Of a stretch of 64,000 nucleotides of DNA, positions 25,594-34,809 are shown piece by piece. Where the stretch lies: positions 124,001 to 188,000 of the forward strand of contig JANLFQ010000003.1 in the NCBI GenBank assembly GCA_024653355.1. Direction: 5' to 3'. The notes under the pieces were generated by a model. That model saw nothing but the letters and a program-made list of their open reading frames with translations. It made no database searches and was not told the origin of the DNA. The stretch's first letter is position 1. Each line of letters starts with the position of its first letter. The position numbers and the translations under genes were made by a program. Source of the stretch: a candidate division WOR-3 bacterium (GTDB lineage: Bacteria > Hydrothermota > Tepidihabitantia > Tepidihabitantales > Tepidihabitantaceae).

Positions 25594-26759
25594 AGGGTAT
25601 TTTTTTCACCGAACAAGCAATTCCAGAGGAGGTTTTCTACCCGGATGATATTCTTCCGGGCGTCGTAATGTTCTTCAGCGATAGAACGGCAGTTTTGAGA
25701 AAGGTAGGTGCGTAGTTTCTCATCGGATAGCACCCTGATGATTGCATTAGCCAACGCCTCCGGGTTTCGTTCGGGCACGAGGATTGCTGTTAAGCCATCA
25801 CTCATAAATTCAGGTATCGAGCCACTCCGGGTTGAGATTACTGGTGTTCCGCACGCGATGCTCTGAATATTCACCATTCCGACCTGTTCGGCACAGCGCT
25901 GGGTGGTGATTGAGGGGGTAACAGTAACCCGGGCGGCGCGGAAATAAGGTGGTAAGTGTTGATTTAAAATCATACCCAGGAGGTGGATGGAATCGGTGAT
26001 GTTTTTGGTATTAGCGATTTGGGTTATCTTTTCTTTTAATGGCCCATCACCGATTATAAAAAGCTGGGCATCTGGTATCTGCTCTTTTACTTTGACAAAT
26101 GCCTCAAGCAGGACAATAATGCCCTTCTGTTCAACTAACCGCCCAACAAATAAAATGGCGTTAGCACCCATATCGGGTTCATTGCCGTCGGTCCGGGGAG
26201 TAAAAAGTTCTGTGTCCACTCCCCAAGTGGCATAAAGTAATTTGCTGATTTTCCCTTCGGGGCATTTTAAAGATGCCATATTTTTTCTTGCCCCTTCATT
26301 AACGGCAAATATCAAGGTTGCTCGCTGGGCATAGATTCGGGCAACCGATTTTACGAAGGGGATTAAGAGCGGGCTCAAGGGGATGCCAAACCGATAAATT
26401 CGAGCAAACTTTATCTCGGGCGGGATGTTTTCAAATGTGGGGAAATAATAAGGAACGCCCAGAATTAAACTGCCAATGATAGTTGCAAAAATCAATGGTA
26501 TCTGAGTGGGAAAGTCGTAAGGTTCGCCGCCCTGAATCAGTGCCGGTTTTAACTTGATCAGTTTCAGCAGGAGGTCGATTGAGTTACGGAAATGCACGGT
26601 TCTGCCCCCCAATTCATCAGGAGAAATGTCCGGGGCACAACGCTGGTAAAGATGCCAGACCTCAAATCTTTTAAAATGAGACAACATATTATGGAAATCG
26701 GCGCGGAGTACATTGGTTAATATCGCCAGGCGCGGCTTAAAGCCGGGGGATGAAATCAT
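25590..26759 (-). CDS. GT4-type glycosyltransferase
   Basis: A 389-residue GT-B enzyme. The acceptor-side N-domain is followed by a C-domain with LFVGRLVEQKGI (about 210-221), a IIGDGPLKEKI motif (about 244-254), and the GT4 signature in QVGMVNIQSIACGTPVIST (about 306-324), where the first Glu of E-x7-E is replaced around VNIQS. It also carries two hydrophobic stretches near 90-135, suggesting membrane association. It is more distant from the other glycosyltransferases here. The ATG at 26759 lies 12 nt after a -10 box (26772-26777), so the leader is at most a few nucleotides. It overlaps the next gene (paralogue A) by 4 nt. Confidence 0.87.
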   Translation of the reverse strand: MISSPGFKPRLAILTNVLRADFHNMLSHFKRFEVWHLYQRCAPDISPDELGGRTVHFRNSIDLLLKLIKLKPALIQGGEPYDFPTQIPLIFATIIGSLILGVPYYFPTFENIPPEIKFARIYRFGIPLSPLLIPFVKSVARIYAQRATLIFAVNEGARKNMASLKCPEGKISKLLYATWGVDTELFTPRTDGNEPDMGANAILFVGRLVEQKGIIVLLEAFVKVKEQIPDAQLFIIGDGPLKEKITQIANTKNITDSIHLLGMILNQHLPPYFRAARVTVTPSITTQRCAEQVGMVNIQSIACGTPVISTRSGSIPEFMSDGLTAILVPERNPEALANAIIRVLSDEKLRTYLSQNCRSIAEEHYDARKNIIRVENLLWNCLFGEKNTL

Positions 26760-26771
26760 GGGTTGACAAGA

Positions 26772-26799
26772 ATAATAACCGTATTGCCGGCGATGTCAA
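26772..26799 (-). promoter_or_regulatory. Promoter of the minus-strand glycosyltransferase pair
   Basis: On the minus strand TTGACA (26799-26794), 16-nt spacer, TATTAT (26777-26772), 12 nt before ATG 26759. It is arranged back to back with the promoter at 26814-26841. Confidence 0.7.
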
Positions 26800-26813
26800 T
26801 TATCATTTTGAGT

Positions 26814-26841
26814 TTGACGCTCTAATTTTTTGTTTTATACT
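26814..26841 (+). promoter_or_regulatory. Promoter of the plus-strand glycosyltransferase
   Basis: TTGACG at 26814-26819, 16-nt spacer, TATACT at 26836-26841, 12 nt before ATG 26854. The two divergent -35 boxes are 14 nt apart. Confidence 0.65.
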
Positions 26842-26853
26842 TCTGCGACGATA

Positions 26854-27975
26854 ATGCGTATCGGCATTGACGGATTTCCTTACATATTTAAGGGGGCGGG
26901 CGTCGCCCGTTATGTGACCGCGATGCTGAATGAGATGGTTGTTCTGGCACCCGAAGACGAATTTTTCATCTATGCGCCGATGCCGGTGGAGATACCGCTT
27001 CTACCTGCGGCTAACTGGCGGTTGCGGGTGGTGAAAAGCGTGCTTTCCCAAAGGCCCACGCTCTGGACGCAAATTGTGTTGCCTAAAGCGCTGGCAGCAG
27101 ACGGCATCGATGTTTTCTGGGCACAACCCACCTACTTACCGCTGGCGGCAAAATGTTTTCGGATATTGACCGTACACGACCTGGTTCCCTATGTGGCACC
27201 GTGGAGTATGGAATTACGATGTCTATTGCAGATGAGAATGCGGCTCGGGCGAATTGCACGGGCGGCGGAACTGGTTGTGTGTGTTTCCGATGCTACGGCA
27301 AAACTTGCCCAGCGTTACTTGAAACTGAACCCCGAAAAAATTAGGGTGATAAAGGAAGCCGCGGCACCGGTTTTTTATCCGATTGAACTTTCGGAAGCAA
27401 AGCGGTTGGTAGCCGAGCGGTTTGGCATCGATGGCGATTACATAATTTTCGTCTCAACGATTGAGCCGAGAAAGGACCATTTACTTTTATTAAAAGCTCT
27501 GGAGATGGTGCCTGATGCACCTTTACTCGTTCTGGTGGGGGGCATTGGCTGGCGCTGCGGTAGAATTTTAAAAGAAATCAGACGTTTTGAGAAGGAGGGT
27601 CGGGTGCGTTACCTGGGAAGGGTTGATGATGAACAGTTGCGGCTACTTTACAGCGGTGCCCGGCTTGCGGTTTATCCTTCCCGTTACGAGGGTTTCGGTT
27701 TGCCGGTTCTTGAGGCGATGGCGTGCGGCTGTCCGGTACTGGCAAGCGACTCTTCCAGTTTGCCAGAAGTGGGTGGTGAGGCAGCGGTCTATTTCCGCAC
27801 CGGTGATGCCTTTGAGCTTGCACGGAAACTACGGGATTTACTTCACGATGAAGAGCGGTTGAGGTTAATGGCGCGGCAAGGAGTGCAGCGTGCCCAGCAG
27901 TTCAGTTTCAAAAAATCGGCTCGGGAGTTTTTGGAAATAATTAAAAAAGAAGTTACTAAATTTTATTCTTCCTAA
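26854..27975 (+). CDS. GT4-type glycosyltransferase
   Basis: A 373-residue GT-B enzyme. It opens with MRIGIDGFPYIFKGAGVARY, where the Gly-rich loop after strand 1 is typical of GT4 acceptor domains. The C-domain has VSTIEPRKDHLLLLKAL (about 213-229), LVGGIGWR (about 235-242) and the signature [18 protein letters not shown] (E-x7-E). The IEPRKDH motif places it in the mannosyl/rhamnosyl-type GT4 group, but the sugar cannot be assigned. The open frame reaches 26830, yet a promoter whose -10 is at 26836-26841 makes ATG 26854 the start, with a leader of about 5 nt. Its stop is 2 nt from the convergent stop of the next gene. Confidence 0.9.
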   Translation: MRIGIDGFPYIFKGAGVARYVTAMLNEMVVLAPEDEFFIYAPMPVEIPLLPAANWRLRVVKSVLSQRPTLWTQIVLPKALAADGIDVFWAQPTYLPLAAKCFRILTVHDLVPYVAPWSMELRCLLQMRMRLGRIARAAELVVCVSDATAKLAQRYLKLNPEKIRVIKEAAAPVFYPIELSEAKRLVAERFGIDGDYIIFVSTIEPRKDHLLLLKALEMVPDAPLLVLVGGIGWRCGRILKEIRRFEKEGRVRYLGRVDDEQLRLLYSGARLAVYPSRYEGFGLPVLEAMACGCPVLASDSSSLPEVGGEAAVYFRTGDAFELARKLRDLLHDEERLRLMARQGVQRAQQFSFKKSAREFLEIIKKEVTKFYSS

Positions 27976-27977
27976 AC

Positions 27978-29096
27978 TCAGCGCTTTTCTATTACCGTTT
28001 GGAAAAATTGGTGTAGCTTCTTTGCGGTATTTTCCCAGGAAAAGAGATTTGTGCGCGACAATCCTCTAACTTTTAACGAGGCACAAAGGTTGTCGTCCGT
28101 GAGTACCTGTTGCAGGGTTCGGGCGATGTCGTCAACCGAATACGGATTAAAGTATAGCGCGGCATCACCAGCGACTTCGGGAAGACTTGATGTGTTGCTA
28201 CAAACCACGGGAGCACCGTTTGCCATCGCCTCTAACACCGGTAAACCGAACCCTTCATAAAGTGATGGGTAAACAAATAGCCGGCAGCGTTGATAGAGGC
28301 GGGACAACTGAACCGGGGTTAAGGTATTGGGCAGGATGAGTACCCGGTCTTTCAAGTGATGGGCGGCGATAGCTTCCCGGGTGCGATTGATAAGCGGCGG
28401 TGTTCCCCAGCCGACAAGCACCATTTGCAGTGTTGGAAACCGGTGGGCGATTTGGGCAAATGCGGCGATTAGACGCGGAATGTTTTTGTGCGGTGCGTGT
28501 CCGCCCACATACAGCAGGTAATCAGTTGAAGGTTGCGGCAAATCATCAGGCACAGTTTCTGCTTCGGTTGCCACCGGGTTTACACAGGGTGCTATGGGGA
28601 TTGCGGCGAGTGCCCGGGAGTTCAATGCCGGGAATTTTGTAACTAAATCCTGTCGCGTCTTCTCTGAGATGGTAACTATTCCGTCCGCGCTGCGCAGGGA
28701 TTGGATTCCTATCCAGAGGAGTAGTTTTTTCCGGTGATAAATCGTTGCCTTTTTTTCTTCTCGTTCAAAGGACAATAAAGGGATGAGGTCATAAACGGTG
28801 GCAACAGCGGGGATTTTTTTGTGTATTGGAGTGGCTGGGATAGAACTGAAAACCAGATCGTAGGGAGATGTGCAGAGTTTGGGAAGTTGGAAAAAAGTCC
28901 ACAATAGGCTATTTCGTGGCACCCTCACCCTTTCCGATATTTTAATCGTTTCACCGTAATGGGAAAACAGTTCTGGGTCCGGGGTCAGGATGGTAAGTTC
29001 ACATAATTTGGCAAGCTGGGGGACAAGCGACTTAATAAACCCGCTGATTCCTGAATTCTCTTTGGTATCGAAGGCGGCGTTAAAAAGAATTTTCAC
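27978..29096 (-). CDS. GT4-type glycosyltransferase, paralogue B
   Basis: A 372-residue GT-B enzyme paralogous to the protein at 24529-25593: both begin MKILFNAAF, share ILTPDPE near residue 55, VYDLIP/VHDLIP near 120, and a matching C-domain with VGGHAPHKN (about 220-228) and [18 protein letters not shown] (E-x7-E). The start is GTG at 29096 with its own promoter (29104-29131) 7 nt upstream, so translation is likely leaderless. It ends 2 nt from the convergent upstream glycosyltransferase. Expected to add one sugar of the surface glycan; donor unknown. Confidence 0.9.
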   Translation of the reverse strand: MKILFNAAFDTKENSGISGFIKSLVPQLAKLCELTILTPDPELFSHYGETIKISERVRVPRNSLLWTFFQLPKLCTSPYDLVFSSIPATPIHKKIPAVATVYDLIPLLSFEREEKKATIYHRKKLLLWIGIQSLRSADGIVTISEKTRQDLVTKFPALNSRALAAIPIAPCVNPVATEAETVPDDLPQPSTDYLLYVGGHAPHKNIPRLIAAFAQIAHRFPTLQMVLVGWGTPPLINRTREAIAAHHLKDRVLILPNTLTPVQLSRLYQRCRLFVYPSLYEGFGLPVLEAMANGAPVVCSNTSSLPEVAGDAALYFNPYSVDDIARTLQQVLTDDNLCASLKVRGLSRTNLFSWENTAKKLHQFFQTVIEKR

Positions 29097-29103
29097 CGAG
29101 TTC

Positions 29104-29131
29104 AGTATATTGATTGACCAGGGATGGTCAA
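29104..29131 (-). promoter_or_regulatory. Promoter of glycosyltransferase paralogue B (leaderless)
   Basis: On the minus strand TTGACC (29131-29126), 16-nt spacer, TATACT (29109-29104), 7 nt before GTG 29096. It diverges from the promoter at 29152-29179. Confidence 0.65.
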
Positions 29132-29151
29132 GTGTACAGTACCCCTTTACA

Positions 29152-29179
29152 TTGACTGTAGTTACGAGCCGGTTATAAT
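29152..29179 (+). promoter_or_regulatory. Promoter of the GT4-GT2 unit (leaderless)
   Basis: TTGACT at 29152-29157, 16-nt spacer, TATAAT at 29174-29179, 9 nt before ATG 29189. No Shine-Dalgarno sequence. Confidence 0.75.
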
Positions 29180-29188
29180 TCGAGAACT

Positions 29189-30337
29189 ATGCCCAAACTC
29201 GCAATCGACGCACGACGACTGGTGCGCCGAATGTCCGGTATTGGCCATTATGTTTTTCAAATCGCCCGATGGGTGGCGCGACTGGCACCAGATTTTGAGG
29301 TCAACTTACTCTTGGACCGCGCGCCATCGAAGGAGGCAATTCCTCCGGGCTGTAATGCGGTGGTTTTGGGAAGTTATCTGGGCGACGGGACACCATTGGC
29401 TAAGTTGTATTCACCATTCTGGTTAAATCGCTATGTGCCTTTTTATTGCAACCGGGCAAGGGTAGACCTATTTCATGGCGCAAATTTCGTCTTACCCTTT
29501 CGGCTAAATTGCAAAAAGGTGGCAACGGTTCATGACATCTCTTTTATCCGAATTCCGTATGCCTACGGGCCAATCTATCGCCGTTATATGGTAATGCAGA
29601 CCAAAAGGTCTTTGGACACTGCGGATGCGGTGATTGCGATAAGTGAAAAGACGCGGGAGGACCTGATAACAGCGTTCCGGGTAAAACCGGAACAGATTAC
29701 GGCGATTCCCATTGGCATCGGCGATGCGTTCCGAAACGATTACGACCATGACTATTTAATTAAGGTCCGCGCCCAATTGGCGCTTCCGGAAAGGTACATC
29801 CTCCATGTTGGTGTTGTCGAGGTAAAAAAGAATATCGGGCTGTTACTTCAGGCGGCGGCACCGCTGATTAAAAATGGTCTGGTTGATGGTGTTGTCCTTG
29901 CCGGTCGTGATGGATTGGGTGCCGATGAAATCCGGCGGTTGGCAAAGGAGCTGGGATTAGCCAACCAAGCGCATTTTTTAGGATTTGTTCCCCAGGAGTT
30001 GCTCCCCGGTGTCTATATAATGGCAAAGGTGGTGGTTTTCCCTTCTCTTTACGAGGGTTTTGGGCTGCCGGTTCTTGAGGCGATGGCGTGCGGCACACCG
30101 GTTATCACCTCCAACATCTCATCATTGCCCGAGGTTGCGGGTGATGCGGCACTGTTGGTTTCACCGAACAACCCGGAAGAGTTAAGACAGGCGCTGGAGC
30201 GGGTGTTAAAGGACGAGGGGTTGTGTGCTTCTTTGCGGGTGAAGGGGTTAAAGCGGGTTCAGGAGTTTACCTGGGAGAAGATAGCGGCGAAGCATATTGA
30301 AGTCTATCGCCGGGTTCTAAGGGGCGGTGATGTTTGA
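29189..30337 (+). CDS. GT4-type glycosyltransferase
   Basis: A 382-residue GT-B enzyme. The N-domain starts [19 protein letters not shown] with a glycine loop, then [10 protein letters not shown] (about 111-120). The C-domain carries [18 protein letters not shown] (about 205-222), a loop at about 290 and the signature [18 protein letters not shown] with E-x7-E. It resembles WbnK/mannosyltransferase-type GT4 enzymes; the sugar cannot be assigned. The ATG follows a -10 box by 9 nt, implying a leaderless mRNA. Its end overlaps the start of the GT2 gene by 8-11 nt, so the two are one unit. Confidence 0.9.
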   Translation: MPKLAIDARRLVRRMSGIGHYVFQIARWVARLAPDFEVNLLLDRAPSKEAIPPGCNAVVLGSYLGDGTPLAKLYSPFWLNRYVPFYCNRARVDLFHGANFVLPFRLNCKKVATVHDISFIRIPYAYGPIYRRYMVMQTKRSLDTADAVIAISEKTREDLITAFRVKPEQITAIPIGIGDAFRNDYDHDYLIKVRAQLALPERYILHVGVVEVKKNIGLLLQAAAPLIKNGLVDGVVLAGRDGLGADEIRRLAKELGLANQAHFLGFVPQELLPGVYIMAKVVVFPSLYEGFGLPVLEAMACGTPVITSNISSLPEVAGDAALLVSPNNPEELRQALERVLKDEGLCASLRVKGLKRVQEFTWEKIAAKHIEVYRRVLRGGDV

Positions 30338-31487
30338 GCCATTGGCGGTTGTCCTTTTCTGGGTCCCATTAGGGGTTATTTTTTATCACTGGGTGATTTT
30401 TCCGGCGCTACTCTGGATATGGGCAAAACTCTTTCCAAGAAAGTATCATTTTGAAAAACGGGATGAGCCGCTGCGGGTGAGCGTGGTGATGGCGGTTTAC
30501 AACGAAGAGGCGATAATCGCGGAAAAGATGAAAAATATCCTGGCGATGGAATATCCGGCTGATTATCTCGAAATCCTTATCGGGTCGGACAACTCCACCG
30601 ACCGCACCGACGAAATCATCCGCTCGTTCAACGACCCGCGGGTGCGCTTGATTCATTATGACGAGCAGTCCGGGAAGACGGTGGTGCAGAATCGGCTCTT
30701 GGAGATTGCCACAGGCGATGTTGTGCTCTGCACCGATGCCGACTCCCTGCTCACGCCGGAGGCGCTTAAACTGATGGTGGAAAAATTTCTTGACCCGAGA
30801 GTGGGTGTGGTCAATCCGAAGTATCGACGCGTCAATGAAGATGGTAGTCCGGCAGAAAGTTTTTACGACCTCTGGGAGAGTAAGGTAAAAGAACTGGAAG
30901 GCAAGATTGGAGCGATGGTTGGCTGTAACGCCTATGCCAATATGGTGCGCAGGTCCCTGGCAACCCCGATTCCGGACGACACCATCCTTGACGACTTTAT
31001 CCTGGGAATCAGGCCTTTCCGGTTCGGATACGATGTGGTGTGTGAACCCCGGGCACTGGTTGTTACCCGGGCGGAGAGCGAAACAGTTGAATACCGGCGC
31101 AAATCAAGGATATCAAGCGGCAACCTCCAGGCGCTATTGCGCTGTTATGACCTGCTTTCCCCGAAGTACGGCCGGAAAGCCTGGGTTTACTTTTCCCATA
31201 AGGTCATAAGGATGATGGTGCCATTTCTGCTCCTCGCGATGCTAATCGGTGCGGGATTACATTTCAGATATCCATTTTTTGCGGTACTGTTTGGGCTGCA
31301 ACTGCTTGCTTATGCCACGATTCCGCTTCTGTTTGTAGTTCCCCGACGGTGGCGCAAACTTCTGATAATACAATACTACCTTTATCTCAATATCGGTCTG
31401 GTTATCGGTTACTGGCGCTACCTGTTCCGGCGGGAGCGATTCTGGAAGAAGACGCCGCGCACCGCACCACCACCTGAATTAAGTTGA
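30330..31487 (+). CDS. Membrane-bound GT2-family glycosyltransferase
   Basis: A 385-residue protein. An N-terminal transmembrane segment (about 5-33) is followed by a GT2 catalytic domain with VVMAVYNEEAIIAEKM (about 51-66), a IGSDNSTDRT motif (about 84-93), the DxD-like TDADS (about 135-139), and a DDFILG/ED-type region (about 210-216), then an RRKSRISSGNLQ motif (about 255-266) like the Q/RxxRW region of processive GT2 enzymes. Two or three transmembrane helices close the protein (about 295-375). It could act as a polymer-forming or lipid-linked sugar transferase. The start is ATG 30330 (GTG 30327 precedes it) with AAGGGG upstream inside the previous gene. The -35 of the pdxJ promoter overlaps its stop codon. 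Confidence 0.88.
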   Translation: MFEPLAVVLFWVPLGVIFYHWVIFPALLWIWAKLFPRKYHFEKRDEPLRVSVVMAVYNEEAIIAEKMKNILAMEYPADYLEILIGSDNSTDRTDEIIRSFNDPRVRLIHYDEQSGKTVVQNRLLEIATGDVVLCTDADSLLTPEALKLMVEKFLDPRVGVVNPKYRRVNEDGSPAESFYDLWESKVKELEGKIGAMVGCNAYANMVRRSLATPIPDDTILDDFILGIRPFRFGYDVVCEPRALVVTRAESETVEYRRKSRISSGNLQALLRCYDLLSPKYGRKAWVYFSHKVIRMMVPFLLLAMLIGAGLHFRYPFFAVLFGLQLLAYATIPLLFVVPRRWRKLLIIQYYLYLNIGLVIGYWRYLFRRERFWKKTPRTAPPPELS

Positions 31488-31512
31488 CAAAGGGCATAGG
31501 GTTTTCTAAAAT
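31484..31512 (+). promoter_or_regulatory. Promoter of the pdxJ-secD-secF-pgpA operon (leaderless)
   Basis: TTGACA at 31484-31489 (overlapping the upstream stop codon), 17-nt spacer, TAAAAT at 31507-31512, 8 nt before the TTG start of pdxJ. Confidence 0.72.
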
Positions 31513-31520
31513 CGGCTGAA

Positions 31521-32237
31521 TTGAGAACGCTATCTGTTAATATCGACCACATTGCAACGCTGCGGCAGGCACGGCAGGAGCCATTTCCTGACCCGGTTCA
31601 GGCGGCAGCGCTGGTTGAATTAGGCGGCGCCGATGGTATTACGGTCCATCTGCGGCAGGACCGGCGGCATATAAACGACCGGGATGTGAAACTTCTGCGT
31701 CAGACGATAAAGACGGAACTCACCGTGGAGATGGCGGCAAAACCGGATTTAATACGGTTTGCCTGCAAAGTGAAACCGGACCAGGTAACTTTGGTCCCGG
31801 AGCTGGTGACCGAGGTTACGACAACCAGGGGTCTGGATGTAGTTAAGGAGGCAAAGCGGTTGCGGCAAGTGGTTGTATTACTAAAACGTGCCGGTATCAG
31901 GGTCAGTTTATTTGTCGACCCGGAGCCCCGGCAGGTGGTTGCGGCAGCCAAAATCGGGGCGCAGGTTGTAGAGTTGAATACCGACCGTTACAGTAAAGAG
32001 CCCGGGCACAGGGAGTTTCGTCTTCAGGAGTTGGAAACTGCCGCCCAGACCGCAATCCAGCACGGGTTAACGGTTCATGTAGGCCATGGGTTGGATTACC
32101 AGAATGTTGTGCCAATTCTGCAAGGGAATTGGGCGCAGGGGTTTTCCATCGGTTTTGCAATTGTGAGCCGGGCGGTGTTTGTGGGCCTGAAACAGGCGGT
32201 TAGAGATATGAAGCATTTACTGGAGGTGTACGCTTGA
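31521..32237 (+). CDS. pdxJ: Pyridoxine 5'-phosphate synthase
   Basis: A 238-residue TIM-barrel enzyme that condenses 1-deoxyxylulose 5-phosphate with 3-amino-2-oxopropyl phosphate in DXP-dependent vitamin B6 synthesis. Family signatures: LSVNIDHIATLRQAR at the N-terminus, GADGITVHLRQDRRHI (about 36-51), ELTVEMAA (about 66-73), KPDQVTLVPE (about 84-93) and GHGLDYQNV (about 192-200). Length is normal for the family. The start is TTG at 31521, fixed by homology and lying 8 nt after the -10 box, so the mRNA is probably leaderless. Its stop overlaps the TTG of secD in the 4-nt TTGA arrangement. Confidence 0.96.
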   Translation: MRTLSVNIDHIATLRQARQEPFPDPVQAAALVELGGADGITVHLRQDRRHINDRDVKLLRQTIKTELTVEMAAKPDLIRFACKVKPDQVTLVPELVTEVTTTRGLDVVKEAKRLRQVVVLLKRAGIRVSLFVDPEPRQVVAAAKIGAQVVELNTDRYSKEPGHREFRLQELETAAQTAIQHGLTVHVGHGLDYQNVVPILQGNWAQGFSIGFAIVSRAVFVGLKQAVRDMKHLLEVYA

Positions 32238-33901
32238 GAGGCACGAGAATTAAACTTGCAATCTGGCTTGTGGTATTAGTTATCGCCGGAGTGATTCTCT
32301 GGCCCAGTTTTCAACTTTATGTACTGTTTCCGAAGCAGGAGAAGGCGTTAAAAGCGCGGTTAAGCAAGGCAGCGACATTTGAGGACAGTCAGGCGGTGCG
32401 AATGGAAATCAACGAGTTCAATCAGCGGAAAGGCGCGCTTTATGAGAAACGGATTGTCCATCTCGGACTGGACCTGGTGGGTGGTATGCATGTGGTTCTT
32501 GATGTTGACCGTTCCCAGCTTTCCGAAGAGGATGCAAGACGAGCCCCGGATTTGGCGCTGGAGGTTATCCGAAACCGAATCGACCAGTTCGGGGTGTTTG
32601 AGCCGACAATTCAAAAGACTGACCGGGGAAGAATTCTTGTGCAACTGCCCGGGGTTGACCGGGAGCGCGCGCTCAACATCATAAAACAACCGGCACACCT
32701 GACATTTCACCTGGTTGAAGAGAAGGCAAAGGTTTACGATGCTTTGAAGACGGTGGATGAACGCCTTCAGGCAAAAGCCGGGGTAAAACCGACAGTGGAT
32801 TCTACCGTTACTCAGCCTTTGGACTCAACCGAAAAAGAGGCGGCGCCGGGAACGCTTTTGAGTTTTCTGCGCAGCGAGGGTGATGAACTGGACCTTTTGA
32901 TTTACGCCAAGGACACCGCGGCGTTCAGAACGCTGCTTGAACAGGGAAGGGAGTTCTGGCCCCAGGGCTACGAGTTTGCTTTCGGTCCTGTGGAGACGGT
33001 GGACAATGACCGGGTGGTGCGCATCTATCTTTTGAAGAGTGAACCGGAACTTATCGGAACGAGGTTGCGCCGGGCTGAACCGGCAATTTATCAGGGCGCA
33101 GAACTGGAACGGGCGAACACCTGGGTGGTGAACTTTGAACTCGACCGCGAAGGCGCGGCAAAGTTTGCAACAGTTACTGGCAGAAATGTGGGCAGAAGGC
33201 TGGCAATCGTACTGGATGGCGTGGTTCGCTCCGCCCCGCGGATTCAAGAGCGGATTCCCAACGGTCGGGGTCAGATAACAATGTACGACCGCCGGGGTGA
33301 TAAGGCAAAAGACCTTTCAATTGTCTTGAACTCTGGTGCCCTGCCCGCACCGGTGGTGGTTGTAGAAGAGCGCTCAATCGGCGCTTCCCTGGGCGCAGAT
33401 GCGATTCGGCGAGGTTTGATTGCCGCCGCGGTTGGTGCGCTGGTGGTGGTGCTTTTTATGCTCCTGTACTACGGTATTGGTGGATTGTTAGCGGACTTCG
33501 CCCTTGTTGTGAACATCTTTCTCCTTCTTGCGGTTCTTGCCGCACTGCGCGCGACTCTTACTTTACCCGGGCTTGCTGGTATCGCTTTGACAATCGGGAT
33601 GGCGGTTGATGCCAATGTCCTGGTTTTTGAACGTATCCGGGAGGAGTTGCGGGCAGGAAAGACGCCGATGGCAGCGGTTGATACCGGTTATGACCGGGCG
33701 CTGGTGACAATCATTGACGCCAACGCCACGACGATTATCACCGCGCTGGCGCTGTACTTTATCGGCTCGGGCCCGGTGCGGGGGTTTGCCATCACGCTCG
33801 GGGTCGGGTTGGTGATTAACGTGCTGACCGCGGTTTTCCTGACGAGGTTCATCTTTGACTGGTTCCTTGCGCAGTTTGAAGTCAAAACACTGAGGATATA
33901 A
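32234..33901 (+). CDS. secD: Protein translocase accessory subunit SecD
   Basis: A 555-residue inner-membrane protein. A first transmembrane helix (about 8-28) is followed by the periplasmic P1 region with GLDLVGGMHVVLDVD (about 76-90) and the RNRIDQFGVFEPTIQ segment, a linker with extra residues (about 165-215), then five more helices at the C-terminus including GMAVDANVLVFERIREEL (about 454-471), the hallmark of the RND-type SecD. SecDF uses the proton motive force to pull exported proteins across the membrane. The start is TTG overlapping the pdxJ stop. secF begins 2 nt after its stop. Confidence 0.97.
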   Translation: MRGTRIKLAIWLVVLVIAGVILWPSFQLYVLFPKQEKALKARLSKAATFEDSQAVRMEINEFNQRKGALYEKRIVHLGLDLVGGMHVVLDVDRSQLSEEDARRAPDLALEVIRNRIDQFGVFEPTIQKTDRGRILVQLPGVDRERALNIIKQPAHLTFHLVEEKAKVYDALKTVDERLQAKAGVKPTVDSTVTQPLDSTEKEAAPGTLLSFLRSEGDELDLLIYAKDTAAFRTLLEQGREFWPQGYEFAFGPVETVDNDRVVRIYLLKSEPELIGTRLRRAEPAIYQGAELERANTWVVNFELDREGAAKFATVTGRNVGRRLAIVLDGVVRSAPRIQERIPNGRGQITMYDRRGDKAKDLSIVLNSGALPAPVVVVEERSIGASLGADAIRRGLIAAAVGALVVVLFMLLYYGIGGLLADFALVVNIFLLLAVLAALRATLTLPGLAGIALTIGMAVDANVLVFERIREELRAGKTPMAAVDTGYDRALVTIIDANATTIITALALYFIGSGPVRGFAITLGVGLVINVLTAVFLTRFIFDWFLAQFEVKTLRI

Positions 33902-33903
33902 GT

Positions 33904-34809
33904 ATGAAACTATTTGGCGATACGAACATTCAATTTGTGCCCAAACGCCGGCTCTTCTTTCTAATTTCGGCGTGCCTGGTGGCAATCAGTATTCTTTTGA
34001 TTGTGTTTAAAGGGTTTCGGTACGGTGTCGACTTTACCGGTGGTGGGTTGGTGCAGGTACGGTTTTCCGCTCCGGTAAAGATTGATGCGGTTCGGGCGGC
34101 ACTGGCGGCAATGGGTGAAGCCGGTGCTTCAATACAGCAGACCGAAACCGGCGACTTTCTTATCCGGGTGAAGCCCAGCGCCAAGTCCGGTGACGAAAGC
34201 GGGTTTTCATCGCGGTTGCGCCAGCAGTTTGCGGTCTCATTCCCCAATATCCCGTTTGAAGTTTTACGGGACGAGGCGGTTGGTCCGCGCATCTCTAAAG
34301 AGTTGCAGAGCAAGGTTTTGATTGCGGTTCTTATCGGACTCATTGGCATCCTCATCTATGTCAGTTTCCGGTTTGACTTCCGGTTCGGCACCGCTGCGGT
34401 ACTGGCGCTCATTCACGACACATTGATCACCCTCGGGTTTTGCGCCCTTTTTAACCGGGAAATCACCACGACGCTTATTGCCGCAATCCTGACGGTAATC
34501 GGTTATTCAGTTAACGACTCGATTGTTGTTTCCGACCGGATTCGAGAGGCGATTAAAAAAATCCGCAAAGAGTCTTTCCCGGAGGTTGTCAATCGGGCGA
34601 TAAACGATACGCTTTCGCGCACAATTGTCACGGGGCTTACCACCCTATTTGTGACGATTGCTTTACTCGTGCTTGCCTCAGCCGAAATCAGGGATTTCGC
34701 CTTTGCGCTCACGGTCGGCATTGTGATTGGTACCTACTCCTCAATCTTTGTGGTTGCGAATCTGGTGGTGGAGTGGGAGCAGAAGTTCCCGACCCGGCGC
34801 CGGCGGTAA
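33904..34809 (+). CDS. secF: Protein translocase accessory subunit SecF
   Basis: A 301-residue inner-membrane protein with six helices. Signatures: FRYGVDFTGGGLVQVRF (about 38-54), then GPRISKEL (about 125-132) and GYSVNDSIVVSDRIREA (about 200-216), the SecF-specific conserved helix. Works with SecD in late stages of Sec export. Its ATG is 2 nt after the secD stop and the last 37 nt overlap the predicted start of pgpA, so pdxJ, secD, secF and pgpA form a tight operon. Confidence 0.97.
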   Translation: MKLFGDTNIQFVPKRRLFFLISACLVAISILLIVFKGFRYGVDFTGGGLVQVRFSAPVKIDAVRAALAAMGEAGASIQQTETGDFLIRVKPSAKSGDESGFSSRLRQQFAVSFPNIPFEVLRDEAVGPRISKELQSKVLIAVLIGLIGILIYVSFRFDFRFGTAAVLALIHDTLITLGFCALFNREITTTLIAAILTVIGYSVNDSIVVSDRIREAIKKIRKESFPEVVNRAINDTLSRTIVTGLTTLFVTIALLVLASAEIRDFAFALTVGIVIGTYSSIFVVANLVVEWEQKFPTRRRR

